Origin: a virus
Length of the DNA: 20,150 nucleotides
IMG/VR virus record: IMGVR_UViG_3300033985_000038
Coordinates: 1 to 20,150 of that record
Strand: one strand, 5' to 3'
The notes under the pieces were generated by a model. It was not told where the DNA came from. It searched no databases and worked only from the letters and a program-made list of their open reading frames with translations. The position numbers and the translations under genes are program-made. Positions within the stretch are counted from its first letter, which is position 1. Every line of letters starts with the position of its first letter. Shown piece by piece: positions 7,563 through 13,330 of this stretch.

Positions 7563-8336
7563 ATGGCTTATACAAATAGCCCACTTGTATCCTATACCAA
7601 AATATCACCAAATAAGACAAGTCCAAGAAATCATCCCATTGATACCATAACTATTCATTGTGTTGTAGGTCAATGTTCAGTTGAAACTCTTGGTGAAATA
7701 TTTGCAAAAGAAAGTAGAAAAGCATCTTCCAACTATGGTATTGGTGCTGATGGTAGAATTGGAATGTATGTTGAAGAAAAAGACCGTTCCTGGTGTTCTT
7801 CTAATGCAGCAAATGACCATAGAGCAATAACCATTGAAGTTGCAAGTGATACTACACACCCATATAAGGTTAATGATAAAGCCTATGCTGCACTTCTCGA
7901 TTTACTTACTGATATTTGTAAAAGAAATGGTATTAAAAAATTGCTTTGGAAAGGTGATAAATCACTAATTGGTCAAGTTGATAAACAAAATATGACGGTT
8001 CATAGATGGTTTGCTAATAAGTCTTGCCCTGGTGATTATCTATATAACAAACACTGGGAAATAGCGGAAGAAGTTAATAAGAGATTAAATGCAGATGCTT
8101 CCCCTTTAGAACCTGAAAAAATACTTTATAGGGTTCAAACTGGTGCTTTTAAGGTTAAATCCAATGCTGATAAGCTTGCAGCGGAACTTAAAAAGAAAGG
8201 TTTTGACACCTATATTGTTCAAGCTGATGGACTGTTTAAAGTGCAAGTTGGAGCTTATAGCATAAAAGCAAATGCCGATGCCATGGCTGCAAAATTAAAA
8301 GCTGCTGGATATGATACTTTTATAACAACAAATTAA
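7563..8336 (+). CDS. Endolysin: N-acetylmuramoyl-L-alanine amidase with C-terminal SPOR domain
   Basis: 257 residues. Residues 25-160 are an amidase_2/PGRP zinc amidase: ITIHCVVGQ (His32), SSNYGIGADGRIG, ITIEV, and HRWFANKSCPGD (His147, Cys155), giving the zinc ligands His-His-Cys. It cleaves the bond between MurNAc and L-Ala of the stem peptide. Residues about 187-256 form a SPOR domain (ILYRVQTGAFKVKSNADKLA ... FKVQVGAYSIKANADAMAAK), which binds glycan strands stripped of stem peptides. There is no signal peptide, so release depends on the holin. A terminator follows directly. Confidence 0.95.
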   Translation: MAYTNSPLVSYTKISPNKTSPRNHPIDTITIHCVVGQCSVETLGEIFAKESRKASSNYGIGADGRIGMYVEEKDRSWCSSNAANDHRAITIEVASDTTHPYKVNDKAYAALLDLLTDICKRNGIKKLLWKGDKSLIGQVDKQNMTVHRWFANKSCPGDYLYNKHWEIAEEVNKRLNADASPLEPEKILYRVQTGAFKVKSNADKLAAELKKKGFDTYIVQADGLFKVQVGAYSIKANADAMAAKLKAAGYDTFITTN

Positions 8337-8343
8337 AATGATA

Positions 8344-8378
8344 AACCCACACCTTTAACCTGGTGTGGGTTCTTTTTT
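8344..8378 (+). terminator. Strong Rho-independent terminator after the lysis cassette
   Basis: AACCCACACC (8344-8353) and GGTGTGGGTT (8362-8371) form a perfect 10-bp stem with an 8-base loop, followed by C and six T (8373-8378). It ends late transcription before the attP-like region and the convergent integrase gene. Confidence 0.93.
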
Positions 8379-8384
8379 ATTACC

Positions 8385-8665
8385 CTTTTTAGGTTGGCAT
8401 TGTCTACGAACTGCCAACGGTGAGGACATTTTTATATAATATTGTAGGTAATAATAAGTAAAGAAAAATAAAACAGTTTCCTTCAAAAGCCTTGATTTTC
8501 AAGCATTACAGGTAATAATAAATAAAAGTGAGTAAAGCAAAATAATTTTAGTTCAATTTACGGCTCATATAGAAACTGTTTGCTTACTTACCAGTAAAAT
8601 CAAGGCTTTTGAGTAATAAAAATATCAATCCTTGTTGATTTGCCTACCATTTGCCAACGGAATTT
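8385..8665. other. Non-coding attP-like region with core and arm-type repeats
   Basis: No gene is seen here. The stretch holds GTTGGCA (8393-8399) facing TGCCAAC (8412-8418); TGCCAACGG is repeated directly at 8412-8420 and 8652-8660; and AGGTAATAATAA is repeated at 8446-8457 and 8510-8521, with a related inverted copy in CTTACTTACC (8583-8592). Two inverted repeats cross each other: AAACAGTTTC 8471-8480 with 8572-8581, and a 17-bp repeat 8483-8499 with 8596-8612. Clustered arm-type repeats around a short dyad, next to the integrase gene, are what a tyrosine-integrase attP looks like. The exact crossover site cannot be fixed without the bacterial attB. Confidence 0.6.
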
Positions 8666-8681
8666 TTATTTGGTAGGCAAA
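8624..8681 (-). terminator. Hairpins at the end of the integrase gene
   Basis: TTTGCCTACCA (8639-8649) and TGGTAGGCAAA (8671-8681) form a perfect 11-bp stem across the integrase stop codon, with a loop of about 21 bases. Next in the minus direction is a small stem (ATCAA 8624-8628 with TTGAT 8635-8639) leading into ATATTTTTATT. Together they could end integrase transcription. The large loop makes the first stem equally likely to be a protein site tied to attP. Confidence 0.45.
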
Positions 8682-9901
8682 TTATGATTGACTGCATTTT
8701 CAAATATTTCAACTGATTGTTCAGCCATTTTTTCAGTTGAATGGGTGTATGTTCCAAGGGTGGTTTCAATGTTGGCATGACCAAGTCTTGTTTGAACATC
8801 CTTGATATTTGCACCATTTTCAATCAGGGTTGTTGCGTGGGTATGTCTTAGTGAATGGAAGTTGAATAATATTCCCAAGCTATAATGAATTACCCTGGAA
8901 GCATATTTGAAGGTGTCAGGAGTTACCATGTCTCCATCTTCTTTGGTGCAAACCATGTTTATTGGTTGCATTACACCTGCATCAACTGAAACAGGAAGGG
9001 AATATATTCTTCTTAATTTTTCATTCCCATCCATTTCTTCAACTTCATACTGCTGAATATAATGCTGACCATATTTCAAGCGATTTTCAGCTTGCCATTT
9101 CTTATGCTTCTTTAAAGCATCAATCAAAGTTTTTCCAATCTTTATATTCCTGACTGATGATTCTGTTTTAGTAGAACCGAAATACCAATTCTTATTCCTC
9201 TTATATAGAATCTTATTTACATCAATTGTTCCTTTTTCCAAGTCAATATCATCCCATGTTAGACCAGTAACTTCACCAATTCGGCAGCCGGTATAATATC
9301 CAATCATGATTGGAATATAAAAAGTTGTTCCAGGTGGGAATCTTTCAATAATTCTTTGGAATTCATCTGTTGTAATAACCTTATGGTCAGTTTCAAGCTT
9401 TGAATGTTCATACTTTGGATATTTTACATACTGCATTGGGTTTTCTCTTATAAATTTACTTGGATGCACTGCATACTTTAATGAACCACTTAAAACCGTC
9501 ATGATGTTTGTAAGATGATTTTTACTCATTCCACTTAAATATTTACCATTAATAAATTCCTGAAGTACAGCAGGGGTTAAGGATTTAAGCTTATAAACAC
9601 CAAGAGCAGGTTTAATGTGATTTTTAATTATAGCTTCATAACCACATTGTGTATTATATTTACAATTAACCTGCACATAGTTCTTGAACCAGTAATCCAT
9701 ATAATCAGCAACAGATATTTCACTTGGTTCAAAGTGCAATCCTGCATTTTCATATTCTTGAAGTGCAATTCTTAAAGCTGCTTCAGCTTCTTTCTTGGTT
9801 CTACCACCAACCCTTTCAATTCTTTTTCTTTTACCATCAACACTGGAAGCTTCAAAGGAATAATACCATTTGTTCCCACGCTTCCTTACATGACCTGCCA
9901 T
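8666..9901 (-). CDS. int: Tyrosine site-specific integrase
   Basis: 411 residues from ATG at 9899-9901, chosen because AAAGGGTG precedes it and MAGHVRKRGNKWYYSFE is the usual family start; a start 36 bases earlier has no site. An AP2-like arm-binding N-terminus (KWYYSFEASSVDGKRKR) and a SAM-like core-binding domain (SVADYMDYWFKNYV) precede the catalytic domain: Arg207 in GYYTGCRIGEVTGLTW, Lys245 in GSTKTESS, His349 and Arg352 in FHSLRHTHATT, His375 in RLGHANIETT and nucleophile Tyr385 in GTYTHST. All catalytic residues are present. It integrates and, with the excisionase-like protein at 12725, excises the phage. The gene sits beside the attP-like region, opposite in strand to the late genes. 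Confidence 0.96.
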   Translation of the reverse strand: MAGHVRKRGNKWYYSFEASSVDGKRKRIERVGGRTKKEAEAALRIALQEYENAGLHFEPSEISVADYMDYWFKNYVQVNCKYNTQCGYEAIIKNHIKPALGVYKLKSLTPAVLQEFINGKYLSGMSKNHLTNIMTVLSGSLKYAVHPSKFIRENPMQYVKYPKYEHSKLETDHKVITTDEFQRIIERFPPGTTFYIPIMIGYYTGCRIGEVTGLTWDDIDLEKGTIDVNKILYKRNKNWYFGSTKTESSVRNIKIGKTLIDALKKHKKWQAENRLKYGQHYIQQYEVEEMDGNEKLRRIYSLPVSVDAGVMQPINMVCTKEDGDMVTPDTFKYASRVIHYSLGILFNFHSLRHTHATTLIENGANIKDVQTRLGHANIETTLGTYTHSTEKMAEQSVEIFENAVNHNLPTK

Positions 9902-9925
9902 ATTATCACCCTTTCTTTTAATTTT

Positions 9926-10200
9926 ATCTTGAACCATCTTGAACTATCTTGAACCAATCTTGAACCGTAACAAACCTTTATTTTATAAGGGTTTTATTAA
10001 TTTGAGTTCAAGAAGTTCAAGATAAATTACTATATTATAAGATTATTTTTATAGATATTTTTTTTAATAAGTATTTTTTTTTTAATTTTTACTTTTATTA
10101 ATAAATATATAATTTATCTTGAACCATCTTGAACCTTCCCATAAAATAAGGCTTTTCATCTTGAACCAAATCTTGAACCATCTTGAACTTATATTGAACC
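9926..10200. repeat. Iteron-like ATCTTGAACC repeat field flanking a very AT-rich core
   Basis: Ten-base repeats of consensus ATCTTGAACC (reverse GGTTCAAGAT) occur at 9926, 9936, 9946, 9957, 10116, 10126, 10158 and 10170, plus the variants ATCTTGAACT at 10180 and ATATTGAACC at 10191. Two copies in the other orientation start at 10005 and 10014. Spacing is mostly 10-12 bases, about one helical turn. Between the clusters, 10021-10115 is almost only A and T. It lies in the 300-base gap between the integrase and the PH-like gene. It could be an operator field for integrase control, a replication origin or a partition site; I cannot decide which. Confidence 0.8.
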
Positions 10201-10202
10201 AA

Positions 10203-10598
10203 TTAAAGAGTATAAGAAGAAGGTGCAGCTTTTGCCATTATTTCTTCTCTTAAATTCAAAATTTGTTTCATTGTTTTAGCACTGACATCCCAAAAGGCAA
10301 TATGTTTTTGTTCACCTGCGGATGATATATATTTGATAACATAATAAAATTTTGTTCCAGCCTTGCCGGTTATTCCAGTAGTATTATGATATTGTGCCAT
10401 GAAATTTTGTTCAGGCATTGTATCAATAGATATAACCTGGTTGATTGGTAATTTTACAGTTAAATCAGGTTTTGTTTTACGAATGATGATTGCTTCATCT
10501 TCAAAAATAATTGTACAAGGAAAATCTTGAATAAAACCCTGTAAGCCTTCATAATACATAACTGTTAATTGATTAGATTCTTTTTTCTTTCCAAACAT
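10203..10598 (-). CDS. Small PH-like phage protein of unknown function
   Basis: 131 residues; AAAGGTGTG precedes the ATG at 10596-10598. The sequence is strand-rich (FPCTIIFEDEAIIIRKTKPD, TVKLPINQVISIDTM, KFYYVIKYISSAGEQKHIAF) and ends in one helix (AKTMKQILNLREEIMAKAA). This is the strand-then-helix layout of bacterial PH-like domains. It starts MFGKKKES. It is co-directional with the repressor, 19 bases downstream of it, so it is probably expressed in the lysogen, where it might affect superinfection or phage fitness. That role is inference; I do not recognise a named family. Confidence 0.65.
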   Translation of the reverse strand: MFGKKKESNQLTVMYYEGLQGFIQDFPCTIIFEDEAIIIRKTKPDLTVKLPINQVISIDTMPEQNFMAQYHNTTGITGKAGTKFYYVIKYISSAGEQKHIAFWDVSAKTMKQILNLREEIMAKAAPSSYTL

Positions 10599-10617
10599 AA
10601 TAAATCACACCTTTCTT

Positions 10618-11253
10618 TTAAATTACATCACTTTGAAAAGCGATAGCTTTCCCTAAAATTCTTATTTCATTAAGTTCTTCATTTTTATAAACCAGTGGTG
10701 GATATGCTGGATTTTCAGCAACCAATATAATTTCATTCTTCTTTTTGTAAACTCTTTTAAGGGTTGCTTCATTTCCAATTAAAACAGCAGCAATTTCACC
10801 ATCATTAACATCAGGTTGCTTTCTAATAAAAACAATGTCACCATCACAAATTCTGGCATTTATCATGCTATCACCTTTAACTTTTAAGCAAAAATCAGCA
10901 CGAATATTAGCACCTGCTTCAACATAGGATTCAAATTGTTCTTCGGCAAATATTGGTTCTCCAGCAGCAATAGTTCCTAATAACGGGAACTTTTTTGTTT
11001 CAATCTTTAAAATATTATCAGGATATTCACTATCAGTTCTTTCCATTGGAACATCATAACCCATTAACCAGGCTTCATTTACATTCAAAGCTTTGGCAAT
11101 TAAATATATTCCTTTTTGCTTTGGCTCATATTTACCTGAATAATATTGACTTATAGCTGATTTTGGAAGACCAGTTTTTTTAACCAGGTCAGCTTGCGTC
11201 ATATTTCTTATTTCCATAGCTTTTCTCATTCGGTTTGCAAAAGAATCTTTCAT
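10618..11253 (-). CDS. CI/LexA-type phage repressor (XRE HTH + S24 peptidase)
   Basis: 211 residues. Residues 5-65 are an XRE helix-turn-helix (MTQADLVKKTGLPKSAISQY). After a linker, residues 88-205 are an S24 self-cleaving domain: the cleavage site Ala97-Gly98 in LLGTIAAGEPIF, nucleophile Ser129 in VKGDSM and base Lys166 in EATLKRV. It should hold the early promoter shut in the lysogen and cleave itself on RecA filaments after DNA damage, so the phage is likely SOS-inducible. The divergent early promoter and dyad operators lie 40-150 bases upstream. GAAGGAAGG is the ribosome site. Confidence 0.95.
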   Translation of the reverse strand: MKDSFANRMRKAMEIRNMTQADLVKKTGLPKSAISQYYSGKYEPKQKGIYLIAKALNVNEAWLMGYDVPMERTDSEYPDNILKIETKKFPLLGTIAAGEPIFAEEQFESYVEAGANIRADFCLKVKGDSMINARICDGDIVFIRKQPDVNDGEIAAVLIGNEATLKRVYKKKNEIILVAENPAYPPLVYKNEELNEIRILGKAIAFQSDVI

Positions 11254-11270
11254 TCATCAACACCTTCCTT

Positions 11271-11310
11271 CTATATCATATTATACACTAAAGTTCAAGA
11301 AATTATAACT
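11271..11310 (-). promoter_or_regulatory. Probable repressor promoter with operator half-site
   Basis: Read on the minus strand, TATAAT lies 17 bases after a weak TTATAA. Between them sits TTGAACT, the operator half-site (AGTTCAA at 11292-11298 on the plus strand, followed by an imperfect partner TTATAACT). Its place inside the promoter fits self-regulation. It is read by eye and the -35 is weak. Confidence 0.4.
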
Positions 11311-11347
11311 ATTTTTCAAAAAAAGTTAAGGAAACTGAAAAATTTTC

Positions 11348-11376
11348 TTGACAAACTTTTTTATAAGGTGTATCAT
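11348..11376 (+). promoter_or_regulatory. Early rightward promoter
   Basis: TTGACA (11348-11353), a 17-base spacer and TATCAT (11371-11376): a near-consensus sigma-A promoter driving the early genes, divergent from the repressor. The operator dyad begins 7 bases after the -10, over the expected transcription start. Confidence 0.8.
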
Positions 11377-11382
11377 AAAGGT

Positions 11383-11410
11383 AGTTCAAGAAGTTGAACT
11401 AAAAGTTCAA
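11383..11410. promoter_or_regulatory. Repressor operator dyad AGTTCAA-N4-TTGAACT plus extra half-site
   Basis: AGTTCAA (11383-11389), GAAG, TTGAACT (11394-11400) is a perfect 7-bp dyad. A further AGTTCAA follows at 11404-11410. It covers the predicted start of early transcription, so binding there would block the promoter. The same dyad with GAAA as spacer recurs at 12683-12700. Confidence 0.7.
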
Positions 11411-11430
11411 GGAAAGGAAGTGGATTGGAT

Positions 11431-11694
11431 ATGATGAAACAACAATTTGTTTTCAATGATGGAAGCAGACCTGAATTATATGTAGTTAGTCAAAAATCAT
11501 TCAAATATGATGCAACGTCAATTCAAATTTCAAAAGTGCTTGATATGGAAGCAATAACTTTTGGAAAAGAAGCTGCAACAGTTCCTTATAAATGGGTTTA
11601 TGAAGAAATTGATGATAATGACTTTGTAACTTATGCAAGGTATATGGATGAAGAATATATCAAAAGAAATTATCCCTGGGCAAGGGAAATGTGA
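11431..11694 (+). CDS. First early gene, unknown function
   Basis: 87 residues from ATG 11431, with GGAAAGGAAG ending at 11420; TTG 11425 and ATG 11434 are possible alternative starts. Visible segments are QQFVFNDGSRPELYVVSQKSF, SIQISKVLDMEAITFGKEAA, WVYEEIDDNDFVTYARYMDE and a C-terminal NYPWAREM. It is acidic and soluble, with no signal peptide or membrane span. I do not recognise a family. Being first behind the repressed promoter and next to a CRISPR-repeat-like element, it is in a place where phages often keep anti-host or regulatory proteins. That is position only. Confidence 0.6.
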   Translation: MMKQQFVFNDGSRPELYVVSQKSFKYDATSIQISKVLDMEAITFGKEAATVPYKWVYEEIDDNDFVTYARYMDEEYIKRNYPWAREM

Positions 11695-11715
11695 AAAAAG
11701 TGATGATAAAAGTAA

Positions 11716-11745
11716 GTTTTTAGTCTACCTATGAGGGATTGAAAT
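11716..11745 (+). CRISPR. Solitary CRISPR-repeat-like unit (type I-B style)
   Basis: A 30-base stretch starting GTTTTTAGTCTACC and ending TATGAGGGATTGAAAT. It matches in length and nearly in sequence the clostridial/thermophile type I-B repeat family I remember (GTTTnTAGCCTACC... TATnAGGAATTGAAAC), including the small CCT-ATG-AGG stem and an 8-base 3' handle ATTGAAAT. There is no second copy one repeat-plus-spacer length away on either side, and no cas gene in the window. It lies in the 152-base gap between two early genes. It could be an RNA anti-CRISPR (solitary repeat unit) or a relic of an array. Resemblance is from memory, not a search. Confidence 0.7.
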
Positions 11746-11765
11746 ACTGTACCTTGAAAACTAAA

Positions 11766-11819
11766 TATAGACCAGTAAAAGGCATGGAACAATCCCCATG
11801 TTGTAATAATCTGGTTATA
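11766..11819 (+). ncRNA. Folded element downstream of the CRISPR-like repeat
   Basis: Nested complementary segments: TATA 11766-11769 with TATA 11816-11819, ACCAG 11771-11775 with CTGGT 11811-11815, and CATGG 11783-11787 with CCATG 11796-11800. They give one compound hairpin with an internal loop. Nothing codes here. Placed 20 bases after the repeat, it could be the 3' domain of a small RNA that starts with the repeat. It could also be a leader of the SprT-like gene, whose ribosome site starts at about 11831. Confidence 0.45.
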
Positions 11820-11846
11820 AAATTTGTGAAGAAAGGTGGTGAAACA

Positions 11847-12455
11847 ATGTCAAACGTAAGTTTACAGGAAGTCATTGGACAACTTGAAAATTTATTTTTA
11901 AATTTCAACAAGCGGTTCTTTAATGGTAAGCTTGAAAAACCAGTTATAACGGTATCACCTGATACAACCAGGGGTGCTTATGGTTGGTGTACCAGTTACA
12001 AGGCTTGAAAAGAAGATGCTAATTCTGATGGCTATTATGAAATTAATATGTGTGCTGAACACTTGAATAGACCTTTTGAAGAAATCTGTTCTACATTGAT
12101 TCATGAAATGGTTCATTTGATGAATCTTTTAAATGGTGTTCAGGATACATCAAGAAGCGGTTTATATCATAATAGGAAATTTAAACAAACTGCTGAAGAA
12201 CATGGTCTTATAGTTGAAAAAGATGCAAAATATGGTTGGTGTATTACTTCATTAAATGATGATGCTTTACAGTATGTTAAAAGTCTTGATGGACAAGCTT
12301 TCACACTTTATAGAAGCAAAATTCCTAAAGTGAAATCATCTGGTTCTTCAGGTAAGAAATATGTTTGTCCTGGGTGTGGTACGATTATAAGGGCAACTAA
12401 AGAAATAAATGTTATGTGTGCCGATTGTGAACTTCATTTTGAATTACAAGAATAA
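11847..12455 (+). pseudogene. SprT-like zinc metalloprotease interrupted by in-frame TGA
   Basis: GAAAGGTGGTG stands just before ATG 11847. The frame reads VIGQLENLFLNFNKRFFNGK and RGAYGWCTSYKA, meets TGA at 12006-12008 (codon 54), then continues in the same frame without another stop: KEDANSDGYYEINMCAEHL, TLIHEMVHLMN (HExxH zinc site, residues 86-90), YHNRKF (likely third ligand) and a Cys4 zinc ribbon (YVCPGCG ... VMCADC). Related SprT-like phage proteins, as I recall them, have Trp at this point (KAWK), so one TGG-to-TGA change explains it. The 53-residue product would lack the active site. The rest of the frame is well preserved, so the mutation is recent, is read through, or is a sequencing error. 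An internal ATG at 12048 lacks a ribosome site. Confidence 0.8.
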
Positions 12456-12473
12456 AGTAAAGGTGGTGAAATT

Positions 12474-12710
12474 ATGGCTTTTAATTACAGCAAATTAAGG
12501 GGTAAAATCAGGGAAATCTTCAGAACTCAAAGTGCATTTGCTGAAGCAATGGGTATATCAAGCACTTCCCTTTCTGCTAAGCTAAACAACAACGTTGAAT
12601 TTACTCAAAAGGAAATTGATAAAGCTGTTGAACTTCTTAAAATTGCAAAAGAAGATATTCCTGCATATTTTTTTACCCTGGAAGTTCAAGAAATTGAACT
12701 AAATAAATAG
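12474..12710 (+). CDS. DUF739 phage transcriptional regulator (Cro-like)
   Basis: 78 residues behind AAAGGTGGTG. The pattern FNYSKLRGKIREIFRTQ, SAFAEAMGISSTSLSAKLNN and FTQKEIDKAVELLKI is that of the DUF739 family of small phage HTH proteins, which usually sit in the early operon opposite the CI-like repressor and act like Cro. Its last codons contain a full operator dyad (AGTTCAA 12683-12689 and TTGAACT 12694-12700), so this regulator or the S24 repressor may also bind inside the gene. Confidence 0.82.
   Translation: MAFNYSKLRGKIREIFRTQSAFAEAMGISSTSLSAKLNNNVEFTQKEIDKAVELLKIAKEDIPAYFFTLEVQEIELNK
12683..12700. promoter_or_regulatory. Second AGTTCAA-N4-TTGAACT dyad
   Basis: AGTTCAA-GAAA-TTGAACT, identical in both arms to the operator at 11383-11400, lies 25 bases before the excisionase-like gene. 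It overlaps codons for EVQEIELN, so coding chance is possible, but the 14 arm bases match fully. Confidence 0.45.
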
Positions 12711-12724
12711 GGGGGAGTGAGTAT

Positions 12725-12952
12725 ATGGAAGATGTTCTTTATACAGTATCAGAAGTTGCAAAGCTTATTAAAACCAATCCTGCTTATGTGTATGAACTAA
12801 TAAAAGCTGGGCATCTTCAGGTACTTAAATTAGGCAGTATGAAAATAAGAAGAACAACCCTATTAGAATTCCTTGAAAAATATGAAGGATATGACCTGAC
12901 AAACCCATATGAAGTTAAGAAATTAGATGCAATTGGTAATGAAAATTCATAA
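12725..12952 (+). CDS. Excisionase-family (MerR-like HTH_17) DNA-binding protein
   Basis: 75 residues behind GGGGGGAGTG. LYTVSEVAKLIKTNPAYVYELIKAGHLQVLKLGSMKIRRTTLLEFLEKY is a winged-helix HTH_17 domain, the form found in phage excisionases and small regulators. It could steer the integrase at 8666-9901 toward excision, or act as a regulator. The family alone does not decide. It sits right behind the second operator dyad. Confidence 0.8.
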   Translation: MEDVLYTVSEVAKLIKTNPAYVYELIKAGHLQVLKLGSMKIRRTTLLEFLEKYEGYDLTNPYEVKKLDAIGNENS

Positions 12953-12970
12953 ATGAATGGTGGTGATTTA

Positions 12971-13330
12971 ATGGCAGGATATAAACCAGTAACTGAACAA
13001 GATGCAGAATTATTTTTAAAGCTATATAGAAAATACCTTCTTTCAAAAGTTGATGAAATGAAAAATATACTTGAAACACTTCCAACTGATGTAATTGAAA
13101 GATGCTTTGATGGTGCTAAATTTATTGATAAAGATTTTGACTTATCAAAACTGGATGAAGCAACATTTGGGATTGGTGGGCTATGTGGATATAAAAAAAT
13201 TTTAGATATTGCTGGTAGCCTTATATATTATCGTGGCTTATATGAACAAGGGGAAGAAATTCTTGCGGAAGCACTTGAAAGGTTTGGTCATAAAGTAAAC
13301 TTTAAAAAGGTTGGTGTGCGTAAAAAATGA
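12971..13330 (+). CDS. Early phage protein of unknown function
   Basis: 119 residues from ATG 12971, chosen because GGTGGTG (12959-12965) lies just upstream; an in-frame ATG at 12953 has no site. The protein is mostly helical (EQDAELFLKLYRKYLLSKVD, MKNILETLPTDVIERCF, SLIYYRGLYEQGEEILAEAL) with a basic end (KVNFKKVGVRKK). No motif or membrane span is recognised. The stop overlaps the start of the helicase gene (ATGA), so the two are coupled. Confidence 0.65.
   Translation: MAGYKPVTEQDAELFLKLYRKYLLSKVDEMKNILETLPTDVIERCFDGAKFIDKDFDLSKLDEATFGIGGLCGYKKILDIAGSLIYYRGLYEQGEEILAEALERFGHKVNFKKVGVRKK

Noticed and set aside
11640-11850. A mini CRISPR array around the repeat
   Set aside because: Positions one repeat-plus-spacer away on both sides show no second copy, even degenerate.
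12000-12015. TGA read as selenocysteine or as Trp under a variant code
   Set aside because: The place corresponds to Trp rather than Cys in relatives as I recall, no clear SECIS-like stem was seen, and TGA ends several other genes here while TGG serves for Trp.
12048-12455. Separate gene starting at the internal ATG after the TGA
   Set aside because: No ribosome site precedes it, and it is in the same frame as, and a natural continuation of, the SprT-like protein.
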